Source: Diplosphaera chodatii (lineage: Eukaryota > Chlorophyta > Trebouxiophyceae > Prasiolales > Stichococcaceae). From it: a stretch of DNA of 64,000 bases. The notes under the pieces were generated by a model. The model saw only the letters and a program-made list of their open reading frames with translations. It was not told where the DNA came from and did no database searches. This document shows positions 1 to 12,623 of this stretch, piece by piece. How positions within the stretch are numbered: the stretch's first letter is position 1; every line of letters starts with the position of its first letter. Position numbers and translations under genes: made by a program. Where the stretch lies: contig JAALGY010000052.1 in the NCBI GenBank assembly GCA_032358165.1, positions 434,001 through 498,000 of the forward strand, given 5' to 3'.

Positions 1-81
1 ACACAAGCGGAGGAATGGGTATGGACCTCATGCAAGGGCGATGTAGCGCGCTGCCCGGGGACCTGCAAGTGCCGCTCTCAC

Positions 82-1827
82 CTGTGTAGTCATACAGGAC
101 CCGGTCGAATGCGTCGTACATGAGGCTGTTCACGGTGAAGTCGCGCGCGAGTGCGTTGGCCTGCCTCGCGTCGCACCACGCCGCCGCCGCCGCCTTCCGC
201 CGTCCGCGGGCCTGTAAGCGCCATGGTCGCAAGCGTCGACAGGGCCTCCGCTGGGCAAAGCAGGTCGAAGCGGTGCTGCCAGCACCCTGCTGTGGCACGC
301 AGGCATGCTTGGCAGCCTGGCATCAGGGCAGGCGGCACGCTGGCCGAGCGTGCGGTGCGCCTCGCATGCACTGGTCATGACCAGTGCCTCAGCGGCACTG
401 GTCATGCCGTCATACAGCCATGCTGCCCTGCATGCGATGCCCAGCAGCGCAGGAGCGAAGGGCTGCCATGCGGACGAGCGGGACAGGAGGACGTGAAGGA
501 GCCTCGCTCACCTGGGCGCGGGGCTCCCTCGCCAGCCCGGCAGCGTCCGGCGGCAGCTCCTCTGTGGCGCCCGTGGCGAAGCTGGACACCTCCAGCAGCT
601 GCCCTTGCACCTGTGGGCAGCAACCCGCTGCATCAGGGACTGTGCGGCGCACACGCACTTTATTGGCAGCAGCTGCCTGGGCTCATGCATGCCGAGATGC
701 TGCAGTGCACGCAGGCCGCCCACAGACTGTTGAGCACCCACCATGACATGGCAGACTGGGAAGCGGCGGCCAACCACCAGGCACCGGTACTTTGGCCGAA
801 ACACCTTCCGCACCTGACAGCAGATGACGAGCAACCTACCGCACTTGTCAGCGTTGGTCAGCATGCACTTTGATTGGGTGCATGCCGATAGCCCAGCATA
901 TATCTGTGCGAGTCACTCGCCTGTCCGCTGCGCGCTGATGTGAGGATGTCAAAGTCCTTTGGTGTGCGGCCCAGCAGCGCATCCCGCACAGCGCCCCCCA
1001 CCAAGAACACTTCGTAGCCTGGGATGTTGAGGTGTTGCCATTGATGCACTGGTTAGTGAGTCCCGAGGTGCCATGCAGTTGGTAACAGAGTCAGAAAGTG
1101 GGCGCACATGTGCACCCACAGGCTGATAGGCGACCGCCTCACCTGACTGCTTGAGTATTCGCATCACGGCCCATGCATGACTGGGAATATCGGCGTCATC
1201 TATGAGGCTGGGTGATCGGACGGCGTGCGGGTCTCTGCCAGGCCTCAAGGACGTTGAAGCCTGGTGGCGATCTGCTGTCCCGCCATGCTGTGGGTCTGCA
1301 CCTTTCCTCCGCTTGCGTTTTCTGTGGGGCCTGCTGCCGCCTGCTGGCTGCGGCTTGCGATCAGGCTCATGCTGCTGTGGTGGAGCGGCATCACCGCGGG
1401 TGGTCACTTGCAATCCCTCGAATGCCAGCTGCTGCAGCCGTTTCACCGCTGATGTGTTTGCTGTCCTGCCGCCTGGAACAGCAGCATCGGCATGCCTTCG
1501 GCGAGGGCTGGAAGCGGCACCGGCTGTGTCCGTCACGTCAGGCGCCAGCTGCGGGATTGCTGCCGGTGCAAAGCGTGGCTGCTGCAGCAGGCGGTGGCTG
1601 CCGTCGAGTCGCAAAGATGCGGGAAGCGGCGGCTGCATCATCGGCGGCACCATTGCACGACCCAGAGGCTGCGGCCGCTTGAAGTCGCACAGCGATATCA
1701 AGTGCGTGATTCGCCTGGCTTGCAGGCTGCTGGTGATGCTGCCAGCCATGGCAGCATCGCACGCCAGCCTGCACATGCCGCCCAATGTTGCCACCTCACG
1801 AGCAGACCTGCAGAAGGCTGGCAGCAT
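82..1827 (-). CDS. Poly(A) polymerase I / tRNA nucleotidyltransferase-like protein, 5' part (runs off left edge)
   Basis: Nucleotidyltransferase that adds AMP (or CCA) to RNA 3' ends. Exons seen: 1827-1143, 1018-921, 813-742, 610-512, 211-82; all junction phases agree and the next donor is at 81-80. Exon 1 gives about 228 residues, mostly a low-complexity leader that may include an organelle-targeting sequence, ending in [15 protein letters not shown]. Exon 2 holds the head-domain signature [17 protein letters not shown] and the metal-binding KDFDILTSA (DxD). Later exons give [22 protein letters not shown] and [13 protein letters not shown], in the order typical of bacterial-type PcnB proteins, which plants also carry. 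The GRRF..HVM pattern favours poly(A) polymerase over CCA-adding enzyme. The intron after exon 2 must use a GC donor at 920-919 (ACAG|GCGAGT). The ATG at 1827 is the first one available; the true start could be internal. Confidence 0.85.
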
Positions 1828-2424
1828 GCCGCCTGTGCGTGCCTTGCGCAGGTTCTCACATTGTCATGACATCGTCACAATACCGGGGTTTTTGCGTTGC
1901 CAAAAGGTGATGAGTACTTTGGCAGGATTGCAGCTCGGCATTACACGCAAGCCTCACTGCAAAAGTGCAGACAGCGACGTGCCGCCTCCACAAACCGCAC
2001 ACAAGATGAGAGCTTTGCCCTTGCGGTGTTCGGTGATGACTGTTGCTTCGGAAGCAACAGCTGCATCTATCTGAACCCTATGCAGCAGCGGAGAAGCTGG
2101 GTGAGGTCCTTGCGGCGTGTCAAGCGCCGGGCTGCATCTGCCTCCCGCAGCAACACGCAGGGCCAAACTCTTTGCTGCAGTGCAACGTTCCAGTACTGCA
2201 ACCCGCCTGGCCATCGTGACAAAGCCTGGAAGTCGTGCCACAGATCAACCCTCTACTACGAACAACCGGACAAGTGCAGCCTTGTGGTGGTCGGAACCCC
2301 TTAGAGTGCCATGCAGCGCTGTAGCGCAAGCCTTGGGCGGTTTTGAGAGTGTTTGCAGGTGGCTGACCAGCAGCTGCAGCCCCGCGTGCGCACACGCTGA
2401 GGGCGCCCGGACAAGTGGTCAGCC
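1828..2424. other. Divergent intergenic region
   Basis: About 600 bases between the start codons of the poly(A) polymerase-like gene (-) and the E-Syt-like gene (+). It must hold both promoters and 5' leaders. I see no convincing coding exon, TATA element or RNA gene. Confidence 0.5.
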
Positions 2425-5400
2425 ATGGGGCTCGGCGACAAGATCAAGTCTGGCAAGAACAGGATGTTCGGACGCAAGAGCCGGGATGGGAGCACGACAC
2501 CCACCTCTCAGCCTGCCACGCCTTCACGCGGCACTAGCAGCACCAATGGCAGCGGCGATGGTGGTGGCGGCGGCGGTGTCACCCCGTTCAAGCCCATGCT
2601 CGCGGCTGCAGCGCCCCCGCCGAAGCCGGACGGTGCCGCACCGCCCGACATGAGCAAGGTGCACGTGGCATGTCACTCAGAGTGATCACCATGACACCCG
2701 CCAGTCGCATCAAGCCATCCTGGCAGTGTGCTTGCTTTCTTCAGTCATGCGGCGGAACGGATGCGGTGGAGCGGATGGCGGCCTCGTATGCGGTTCTCAC
2801 CAGCCGGATGCTTTGCAGGTGCCTGGCGTGGACGCGCAGCCCTCGCCCGCAGAGGGCAAGGGCGCCGCTGCGCCGCGGCCAACCCAGCAGGGGCAGACGG
2901 ACGGCATGATGAAGGGCGCGAACACTGCGCTGGCTGGCGGGCCGGACCAGGCTGCCAAGGACGCGGTGAACGAAAAGCGGGGCGCTCCCACGGGCGAGGT
3001 CGCGGCGTCGGACCTGCCGCCCACGCCGGATGACCACCTCATACCCGCCTCAACCGTCATCCTGGTATGCACCAGAGCAGCGGTTTCTCCGCACACCGCA
3101 GCGTGCCCAGTCAAGTTGAGCTCGATGTGGCTATGTCCTGAGCATGAGATGTGCATCGTTTCGACATGCTGAGGCACTCCCAAGTCGTAGTAGTTGATGT
3201 CCCACGCTTGCCTGCAGGGTCTTGCTGTGCTGGGAGCCCTGGGGTTCCTGCTGATGATCGAGTGGTTCCCGCCCCGCTGGGGCGAGCTGACTGTGTGGAC
3301 CCTGTTCTATGGCGTCCCAATTGGCGTGGGCCTGAGCTTCTGGAAGCACAAGAACGAGCAGCACAAGGCAGAGAACACTGAGAAGGTCAGCGTCAGCTGA
3401 GGGTCCTTGAAACTACTGCGGTGTGCAAACATGGCGGCATCAGCTGCAGGCTTACCATGCCCTGACATGTTCCGAGGCCACTGCTGGGTGTCACTATTCT
3501 GAGTTCTGCTTGTGCCGCTTCTGCAGCTCAATGTATATCCAGGCCTCAAGGGCCTGAAGGAGATGCTGGGCACAGTGCCAGCTTGGATTCATTATGAGGA
3601 GCGCGAGCGAGTAGAGGTGATCAGTTCTTATGCTGCAGTGCCGATGGACTATATCAGGTGTTGACGAGATGTATGAGGGTGGGCATGATCCATCCCAAAA
3701 AGGACATGTTGCATGCTGTTGACTTTGGGCAGCAGTATATGCACCGGCTGGGGTTCTCTTTGGTCATGCCAGCTTAGGCACCTGCTGAGACAAGACCTCC
3801 TTCCTTTGATGCAGTGGCTCAACAGCGTGCTCACGCAGATGTGGCCATTCTACGACCCCGCAATCTGCGAGAGCGTGAAGGTACCATATAGCAGGCAGTC
3901 CTGCTCATCCTGCATGCTGGAGCGCAGTACTCGCTGTAGGGGCGCCCGCAGTGCAACACACATCCTTCGCAGCACCGGCCAGGCTGAGGAACCACGCTCA
4001 GCTCCTCACACGCTGGACAGCTGGGTTTGGTGTCCTGCAGCAATCAGTGGAGCCGCTGCTAGACGCGTACAAGCCGCCGGGCCTGGTGAAGAAGATCTAC
4101 TTCAAGACGCTGACATTCGGCGACGCGCCCTTCAAGATCGACAATGTGTGGGTCGACAAGGCCAACCCCGACGAAGTCTGCCTGGAGGTACGGCCCGTGG
4201 CTGCCTTGAAGCTGGCCGTGGTTGCGTTCTTCCGTCGTGACATATTATGAGCGTGTCATGGTGCTTGTTTCAGGATGAAGCGTGCTCAAGGCGCGCTGTT
4301 ACGTGTTGCAGGTGGGCTTCAGGTGGGCCGGCGAAGCCAACATTGCACTGGCCGTCGAGCCGATCGTCAGCCTGGGCACCCTGCTGCGCATGGTGCCGAA
4401 GGTTTCCAACCTGCGGGTGCGTGCACTGCTGTGTGCTCACCGTCGCCATGGCTGTGCGGGTACTATTCACCTCCTGCACCTGGCTGCTGAACATCACCAA
4501 GTCGGGACAACTATCATCTGCCCATTTGCTCGCGGTGTTGCCACACAGCTGAGGTGCCTCGTTGCAATGCTGTGCAGATGAGCGGCGTTTTCCGGATCGT
4601 GATGAAGCCGCTGATCGACGATGTGCCGGTGGTTGCTGGCATGGTCATCGCCATGAAGGCGCCCCCGCAGGTATTTTTCATATGCACCCTTCTGCACCTG
4701 CCCTGCTGCTGGCCAGGCGACCATGACACACTTGCCATGTGTGCTGCAGTCCCGTGTACATCCTGGCGCAGTTCAATTGCACAGGTGTGCCATCTCGCTA
4801 TGAGACAGCACCTCGAGGCCAGATGCGAGGGACTGAACACACCGCCACAGCCCAGACGCCAGCAAGGCTCAGGACGTTGGTCAAGGCCTGACTCCGTGAT
4901 GTGTGTGTGCGCGCCCCGCAGATCCACTTCACGCTGGAGGTGGGCAAGCAGGTGGGCGGCGCGGTGGTGGTCAAGCCCATCATGCTGTGGCTGGACCCCT
5001 TCCTGCGCCACACGCTCACGGACCTCATCGTGTGGCCCAACCGCATCGTCGTCCCCCTGTCGCCCGACCCCAACTTCGACTACTCCATCCTGGAGATGCG
5101 GTGCGCGTGACCCTGGCATGACAGCTCAGTTGTGGGCATTCCTTCCGAAGGCGCAGACCCATGTGGGACATGTGCATCCCTCGGCATGCCAAGCGTGAAA
5201 TTAGCTTGCTGCACGGGCTGACCTTGCGCTCGGACTTGCATGGCACCTTTCTCTCTCGGCTCAAACCTTGTCCCCACGCGCAGGCACGTGGGCCTGCTGA
5301 CCGTGGAGGTGCTCGAGGCGCGGGGCCTGAAAAAGTACGACATCCTGGGCAAGAGCGACCCCTTCATCGAGCTGTCAACGCAGCCGCTATCCAAGGAGAA

Positions 5401-7781
5401 GACGTCCGTCAAGAAGAAGACGCTCACGCCCCACTGGAACGAGACCAAGCACGTCCTGGTGCAGGTCAGGGCCCGCACCCACCATGCTCATTGATGCACG
5501 CCTGGGCCGTAATGTCTGCAGCGCTGCGATGGAGGAGAGGAGCTCAACATGTGCAAATGAAGCCGACAATGATGCGAAGTGCTAAATTGCCACACAGGAG
5601 CCCAGCACCCAGTTCCTGCGGGTGGAGATGTACGACCATGACCTGTTCCAGCCCAAGGTGCGGTGTACAGCCCTGCTGTGCCTTCATGCAAAAGCGTTCG
5701 GTTAGCTCTGGACGCAGCACACAGAACATAAGAGTATCAGCCAAGTCAAAACAGTGTCACCAGCTCTGCTGCATCAGCGTTCGGGTGGAAAGCGACCTTG
5801 AGCTTCACCGCCCTGCCGACGCAAGGTGCAATGCCTAGCGTGTTCGAAGCTGCTCTGACACCCCTGCCGTGCGACGCCGCAGGAGCTGCTGAACCTGAAC
5901 ATCATCAAGGGCGCCACAGAGGTGGTGGGCAGCCAGACGCTCATGGGGCGCGCCATGATCGGCATCAACCGCTTCCACGACGACCCCTGCCAGCAATTTG
6001 ACGACTGGTGAGCCTGGCTGCAAGCCTGGCTGCGGTTGGCCAAGGATGCAGGCAGCAACGCTGCTGGTGTGGTGCATGCCCTGCACTTGCTCCTCCGCAG
6101 AAACCAGCCGTGGGTGGACGCACGCCTGGCAGATCCAGGAGGGGCTAGCGCTGCAGAAGCCACCGTCGAATGCCCCTGCAGGTACGACCTGGGCAAGGGG
6201 GAGTGGAGCAACCCGGACGGCTGCGGGCAGGGCGAGGGGGAGGTCCACCTGCGGTGCACCTACACGCCCTTCGACCAGATGGCGCGGCACCCCGCCGACT
6301 CCGTCACGGTGGGTCAACGATGTGCAACACCACCCAGCACCATGGCACGCTGCAGCGCCTGGCTGTGCGTGGCACAGCACATGCGCAGGCTGCATGCCGC
6401 ACCCCGTGTAGCGGACCACGCAGCGTCTTGATCACATCAGGCTGTCCTGGGTGTCAGCCCGCCACCTTTCAGCCCTCAGTGCGAGCGCTGCTGCAGGGTG
6501 CGCTGCTGGTGCGGCTGGTGAAGGGCATCGAGCTGCCGGCCAAGGACGGCACCACCTCCGACCCCTTCTGCACCTTCAAGCTGGGCAAGCACAAGGAGCA
6601 GAAGTCGTTCGTGTGCCCCGCGACGCTGCAGCCGGCGTGGAACCAGAAGTTCGAGTGGCTCAACGTGCGTGGCGGCTGCCTCCTTCGCCGCTCTGCACTT
6701 GATTGATGTCTGCATGGGCGGTCCTTTGCACCACCCTGGAAACACTCCGTAGTAGTACTACATGGATGCTTGTGTGCACAGGTGGAGGCTGACAGTGTGC
6801 TGGAGATCGAGTGCATCGACGACGACACGATCGGCGACGAGCTGCTGGGCAAGCTGAGCTTCCCGATCATGGAGAAGCTGCGGGAGCTGCCGCCCGACGC
6901 GCGGCTCGCCACGTTTGACGGCGACTTCCCGCTGTACGACGTGAGTTTCCTCAAGTGTTGCAAGGTCTCAGATGTGACGGCACGCATGCCCACTCCTCTC
7001 CTCATCCTCGCATTTGCATGCTTTCTTGCTGTCGCTGCAGCTGCATCCATGCTGCATTGTTGTGCTTGGTGGCGATGGCCTGGGGCTTCCAACGTGGGAG
7101 CAATGGCGATGTGAGCGCCGCCTGGCTTTTGGGCAGGTGGCTGTGTGCGACGCCCGCAAGGTCAGCCCGCCAGCCAAGCTGTCGCTGAAGTTCCAGTGGA
7201 TCCCGTTCACGTACCGCCAAACAGACGCGGAGGCCGCCATCGACAAACAGCACCATGGCCGCCTGCACGGACTCTTCCATCACAAGGTTCGTATCAAGCA
7301 CCATCGTGCTCGTCTTCTGCCATCTGGCTTGCAAGCTGTCATCACTGGCGCCTGCCGCCTGCCGCAACACAACGTCTGCGCAGACCCAGTGGCAGTGCGT
7401 TGGCCTCCAGTATGCTGCGGGTGGACCCCTATGGATGCCGATCACAGTGTCATTTGCACCGTGCTCTGGCAACCCGCTGCCTGTCTGCCGGCTGGTGTTA
7501 CCCACATGGCACATTTTAGCCTGGACAGCAGACAGTGCTGCGTTTTCTGGCCTCGCTGCATGTGACCCTTGCTGAGCCTCGCTGTTTCGATGCAGCAGAA
7601 GGGCCCGGCGGTTGTGGAGGCTGCCTCTGCTGCGGTTGACAAGGGACCCATGGAGAATGTGGCAACGCATGACGATCCCACCGCCAACGCCAAAGCACAG
7701 CGCAGCGGCACGGCTGACTACTCAGGCAGCAACACAGCTAGGCATGGGCCTTCCATCACCCCTGTGCGCCTCACGCAATGA
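2425..7781 (+). CDS. Extended synaptotagmin-like protein (SMP domain plus two C2 domains), 827 aa
   Basis: ER-anchored lipid-transfer tether for ER-plasma membrane contact sites, like plant SYT1 and animal E-Syt. Exons: 2425-2658, 2819-3064, 3218-3385, 3527-3616, 3815-3880, 4041-4187, 4312-4416, 4578-4670, 4922-5100, 5284-5464, 5598-5657, 5883-6007, 6182-6308, 6497-6664, 6782-6940, 7137-7286, 7596-7781. Residues 1-155 are a polar, low-complexity cytosolic leader. Residues 156-205 form two hydrophobic segments (AVLGALGFLLMIEW; LFYGVPIGVGLSFW), a likely ER hairpin. Residues 230-440 are an SMP domain (WLNSVLTQMWPFYDPAICE; ...VVVKPIMLWLDPF). C2A lies at about 446-575 with aspartates in KYDILGKSDPFIEL, C2B at 608-700 (DGTTSDPFCTFKLG). 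The C-terminus is polar. Phases agree at all 16 junctions. Confidence 0.93.
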
Positions 7782-7805
7782 GCGGGCACGCGCGGGGTGC
7801 CATCA

Positions 7806-7810
7806 TGTAA
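7806..7810 (+). terminator. TGTAA polyadenylation signal of the E-Syt-like gene
   Basis: TGTAA, the usual chlorophyte near-upstream polyadenylation element, 25 bases after the stop codon at 7781. Confidence 0.5.
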
Positions 7811-8885
7811 CATGAGCTGCCTCCTGTATGCAGAGCACTTAGGCATATTGAAGTACCGGGATCTGCCCTTGTTCGATTGATTTGATCGTGCTCCTGTCGC
7901 CTGTCTCTTGTGGCGAGCAAAGAAGAGTTGTCGGTGGCATCAGGTGATCATCAGGATGCTTGGCAGCAACCAATCGTGCATAAATCTCCAGCTGCAGCTG
8001 CGTGAGTCACCACCCAACAACCAACCGTGAAGACACAACTGACGACACGGCAACGGTACTGCTTGTCGACGCAGCACAGCGCACAACACCATTCAACGCA
8101 GCCCCTGCCACGCCTACGACGCCGTTGCAAGACTGCTCAGATAGCAACCGCCCGCAGGGAGCCGGCAGCAGGGCGCTACCGGTCGGTCAGACCAGCTTGA
8201 AACTGTGAGCGATTATTTCGCGGCGTGCCGTCCAAACCGCTGGAGCAGCTGGCCGTCAGCCGGCGGCCGATGCCAACAGACACCCACCAGCGGCGGCGGC
8301 AGTGATTCCTGGCACCGTATCAGGTACTTGCAGCCGTCCCAGGGCACCCAGATTGTTCTGTGCTATCTGAGGCAGAATTGCTTCACGGCGCCAGATTGTG
8401 GTCAACGCGGCCGCAGAGGGTAGCCTCCACAGCTAAGGGTCCAAACCAACAGAGTGTTTCACGGACATTGTACTCCGTGGTGTGGGCGCGGTCCGGATGC
8501 CTTTTGGCACAATACAGTAGTGGGATGTGTCCTGCCTGGGGTCCACGGGCTTTGACCCCCTGCAGTTGCCTGCGGCAGCACTCGAGCGCCAGCATCCCCT
8601 GGCTACTAGTGTGACAGTCAGTTCACCTCCGCGTCGTACGCCGCCCCTGCGGTGAGGCAACAGTGGCTGCATTCCGTAAAGGTATCAGATAGGCGCCGGG
8701 TCTCATCGGTCTACGACGGGGCGCCCCAGCTCCGGATCCCGCCGCCCGCCCCAGATTGTGGCATGTTGCTGCCTGATCGGCCCATGCTGCGGCGGGCGCG
8801 CCGCCGTGCCGCCGCCGTTGCAAGCACACAGTTGGCGTTACCCCCCAGCTACTACCCTGCGCAGGTGGAGCTGCCATTTGAAATC
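7811..8885. other. Intergenic region, no gene seen
   Basis: About 1.07 kb between two genes on the + strand. Open frames here are short, lack recognisable motifs and do not join in phase to the downstream gene. It should contain the promoter and 5' leader of the Zn-ribbon/RLFGV gene. Confidence 0.45.
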
Positions 8886-11800
8886 ATGGCCGCCGCGCCC
8901 GCTGTGCGTCTTTTCGGCGTCACCCTGCAGCGAACAGCCAAATCAGACGGTACGGCAGCCACGCCGTCGGGTGCCAGCGGCGACAGCAGCGGCGGCGCGG
9001 CCGCAGGCGCCAAGAAGCGCGGCCTCGCAGCGGTGAACAGCCCCAAGCCCGATCCAGCCAAACGGGCTCGCTTTGACGGGCCCGAGCCTGCTGCGAACGG
9101 CGGCAAAGCCGCCGGCCAGGCAGGCCAAGGGGCGCCATGGCAGCCCCAGCAGCCGGCGGGCGCGCCGCCGGGTGCGCTGCCGCCGGCGGCGGAGAACCTG
9201 GCGGCGGCCCGCGGCGCCGGCGACGCGCCAAAGCAGCGCGGCAGCCCGGGCAGCACCTGCGGCCGCAGCAGCCTCAACAGCGGCAGCTCCACCTTCAGCG
9301 TGGGCGCCGACGGCACCACCTCGGGCGCCGCCGGAGCGCTGCACCGCAACGACTCCCTGCCCCGACCCGTAGCGACACACGCCGCCGCGGCGCCCACCCC
9401 CGTGGCCGCCGCGGCCCAGCCGCCGCACCCCGCGGCCGCCGCCGCCGCCGGCAACACGCTGCGGCTGTCCGCCGCCACCGCCTTTGCGCCCTACGCCGCG
9501 CCGATGGGCGCCCACCACCCCATCCCGCACCCCGTGGCCGCCCTGCACCACCAGCTGCAGGCGGCCGCCGCGGGCGGCGGCAACCCCTTCGCCGGCGACG
9601 CGGGCATGCCGTTCGCCCAGCCGCCGGGCCCGATCGCCCACCCCGTGGCGCGCCGCCCCGCCCGCCGCCCCTCCAGCAAGCGCGCCAGCCTGGACTCCCA
9701 CGCCAGCTCCGACATGCTGCCGCCCGCGCTGCTGGAAGGTGCTGCTTTGTTGCCTCCGCGGCCTGTCCGCTGTGTTCGAGGCTGCTGACTGTCCCCCTTG
9801 TGCAGGAGCTGCAGCAGATCTGGCCTGGTGCACCCTACCGGGGCGCCTGCTGCCGCCGCGCACCGCCACACTTCCTCAGTCATCAGACAGTGATGCACAC
9901 ACCGCTGATGAGACCCCGCACTGCACGTGCAGGCGGGGCGGTGACGCTGGATGGCAAGACGGCGGCCGAGCGGCGGCGCGAGACGCTGGCCATCCAGGCC
10001 ACGCTGCCGCCCGACCTCAAGATCTGCTCCAGCTGCCGGCAGGTGCGCACCCGCCAGCACCGTGCAGAGGCCGGGAGGCCCCCACAGGAGCTATACTGCC
10101 CTCCTTCCTACCGAGCACAGCTCCCAGAGCGGCAGGCGCGGTGCCAGCTGCACGATGTCCTCTCTTGTCGGGGCTGTATCTGCATCTGCGACTGACGAAC
10201 CTACTCACGATCCACTTGTGTATGCTGCAGATCAAGTCGAGGGACCAGTACCACGCCTGCCGCGCCAAGAAGGACCAGCTGCAGGACAGGTGAGCTGCAA
10301 CTCTGGCGCCCCCTGCAACAAGCTCCTGGCGGCGCCGCATCCCCCCTGCAGCGCAGGGGCCGCCGCAAGTCTTGAGCCGAACCCGGAGACCTCCTCCGTC
10401 CGTACTTTGTCTCCCCCCGGCTCACGCCCTCCCGGCGTCCTGTGCGCCCCCAGGTGCAAGGCGTGCCGGGCGAGCCTGGATGCCGTGCGCACCGCCCTGG
10501 CGCGCCCCGCCAACGCCGCCGCGCGCCCCGTCGGCGCCCTGGCCCTGGAGGTGGGCAGACGAAGGGCCCAGGGACTCCGGGTCTGCCACCCGCTGCCACT
10601 GTCAGACAGTGTTGAGCTGACGCCAGTCCCGCAGGAGGGTCGCCGCTGTGCAAACTGGTTGTGCAGCTTGCGAGGTCGGTATTCTGTGGTGCCAGTGGTG
10701 CAGCATAGTTTGTGCGACCACACGCCATGGTTCCACCCCCCCGACGCGTGTCGCCTGCCCACCCTGCAGCGGGCGGCGCGCAGCACGGAGCCCTTCATGC
10801 GCACCGCCGCCGCGATGATCACGCAGTCGGGGCGCGCCAGCTGCCGCCGCGCCTCCGAGCCCGCGCACGCCGCGGGGCTGGACGGGCGGTCGGCGCGGCG
10901 CGGGTCCACGCCCGCCGCGCGCGGCGCCTCCATGCAGCTCGCCCTCGACTCCATCAGGTGCGAGGAACTGGCGGGCTCTGTGGTGGGGCCGCTATTCGAG
11001 CCTGGACCTGGAAAGGGCCCCCTGGAGTGCTTCTCCCTGGTGCTGGGGCCAGTCTTGGGCGTGTGCAACAGTGAGTACACAGCGTGGCAATGTCGATGCC
11101 TCGTCATGCTGTGGCCGGAAAGTTGCCAACTGGCATCTCGGCGTGCAACCTGATGGCACTCACTGCATTGGTCGACCCAGGAAGGCAGTCTGGAACCGCA
11201 TCCTCCCTGCTCACGCTGATCTGTGAACACCGTCTGCTTTGTGGTGCAGGGAGGACCCGGCCGGGCAGATGTACCAGGCCGCGGCGGCGATGCCGCCCCC
11301 ACCCTGGGGCGGCGCGCACCCCCGGCAGCACAGCATGCCGCCGCCGCCGTCCCAGCCGCAGCGCGTGCCGCAGCAGCCCCGCAGCCGGCTGGGCGGCTAC
11401 GCCCCGCACCAGCAGCCGCACCCTGTCGCCCGACTGTCCACGACCGGCGGCGGCGCGGCCCCCGCGGCGCCGCTGACTCCCGCGCTGCAGGCCTCCCAGG
11501 GTGAGCCGCTGCGCCGGCAGCTGGTGGCGACTTCCTGATGTCTCCATGGCACCGCATGAGCGTCTGCAGTGCCCAGCTGATGCTGCGGAGCCGGCTGTCT
11601 CACTCACAGCGCAGCCTGAAGCGCCGCGCATAAATCTCCCGTCTCTACACCTTCACCCCCAGTCCTTTCTGGGCTCCTTGCATGGCACGCTCCTGGCTGC
11701 GCTGCTCTCGATGTGCTCCTCGGCTGACGCCCCTCGTGTCGGTGCCTCGTGCAGCGCGCTGGATGCTGGCGGCGCTGGTGTGCCTGAGCGGTGCCGGGGA

Positions 11801-11918
11801 GCAGGGCCTTGGCGGGCAGCAGCTGTCGGTGGGCGCCCTGGCGGCCGCCCTCGGCGTGTCCTCCGCTGCGGGGCTGCTGCTGGCTGCGGCGGCGGCGTGC
11901 GGCCTGGCGCGGCGCTGA
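8886..11918 (+). CDS. RLFGV-motif protein with a Zn-ribbon and a hydrophobic C-terminus, 573 aa; function unknown
   Basis: Not assignable to a named family. Exons: 8886-9738, 9933-10042, 10231-10289, 10454-10550, 10770-10957, 11250-11500, 11755-11918; phases agree. The N-terminus has VRLFGVTL, resembling the R/KLFGV repression motif of plant transcription factors, then a basic PKPDPAKRARF patch that could be a nuclear signal. A long Ala/Pro/His-rich tract follows. Across exons 2-4 comes KTAAERRRETLAIQ, then a CX2C-X22-CX2C cluster (KICSSCRQ ... DRCKACRASL) with a KSRDQYH centre, like the small Zn-ribbons seen beside HNH nuclease domains; no nuclease is present. The last exon encodes about 50 residues of hydrophobic sequence (WMLAALVCL ... 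AAGLLLAAAAACGLARR), possibly a tail anchor. A regulator is possible but unproved. The model is good in the Zn-ribbon exons and less sure at the exon 1 and exon 6 ends. Confidence 0.7.
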
Positions 11919-12623
11919 GCAAGCGCCGCGGCTGCGAATGGTCCGAAGCAAGTGGATTTGGGTTTTTCAGGGATCAGCGCCCTTGTGACAATACACCGGA
12001 GGGCGGGATGGGTGCAATAACATGTCACGGCTTGCATCGCTGCTGGGCCTGCGGTGGCAGCATCCTCTCTTGGGACGGGACTCGGGCACAGTGGGCAATG
12101 GCCACATCCACACAGTCTAAGACACAGTGCTCTGCTGCAGTTGGCCTATCTCTTCGCCTACCCTTCATTGCCGTATACTTTTGTCAGACACAACTGGCAG
12201 CTGGCTTATACAGCGGGGTTGACGTGTTTTTGGGTTTTGGGAATGTAGTTCTGCTCAAACGGCCTGAGGAGCTTGTGCAACATGCAATAGGCATCGTGGC
12301 AGTGGCATCGAGCTTGCACATGCTGGTGAGAACCTGCTGACTCTTGCACTCTGGGAAGGCCATCAGATTTACCTGGCTACAGACGGTTGCAACTGAGCCC
12401 TCAGGATACAGGCAACACGAGCAACAGCCATGCCACGATGGTACCCAACCGATCAAAGAACCAACTCATGTTGTGAGCGAAGGCGCGCAGCACCTCCGTG
12501 TTCAGTCATGCCTTCAGGCGCTCATGTTTTGAGGCCGAGGTGTGCAAGGCCAGATGCTATGCAAGTTAGGAGCAGCGATGTCTGATCGTGATGTGCGTCT
12601 TCCAACAGCCTGCAACGGGGGAG
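11919..12623. other. Convergent intergenic region
   Basis: About 700 bases between the stop codons of the Zn-ribbon/RLFGV gene (+) and the R3H-SUZ gene (-). It should hold both 3' untranslated regions. I found no TGTAA in either orientation close to the stops and no other gene. Confidence 0.4.

Noticed and set aside
8943..9869. A 308-residue minus-strand open frame opposite exon 1 of the Zn-ribbon/RLFGV gene
   Set aside because: GC-rich low-complexity exons leave long antisense frames; it is Arg/Gly/Ala-rich with no motif and the sense frame is better supported.
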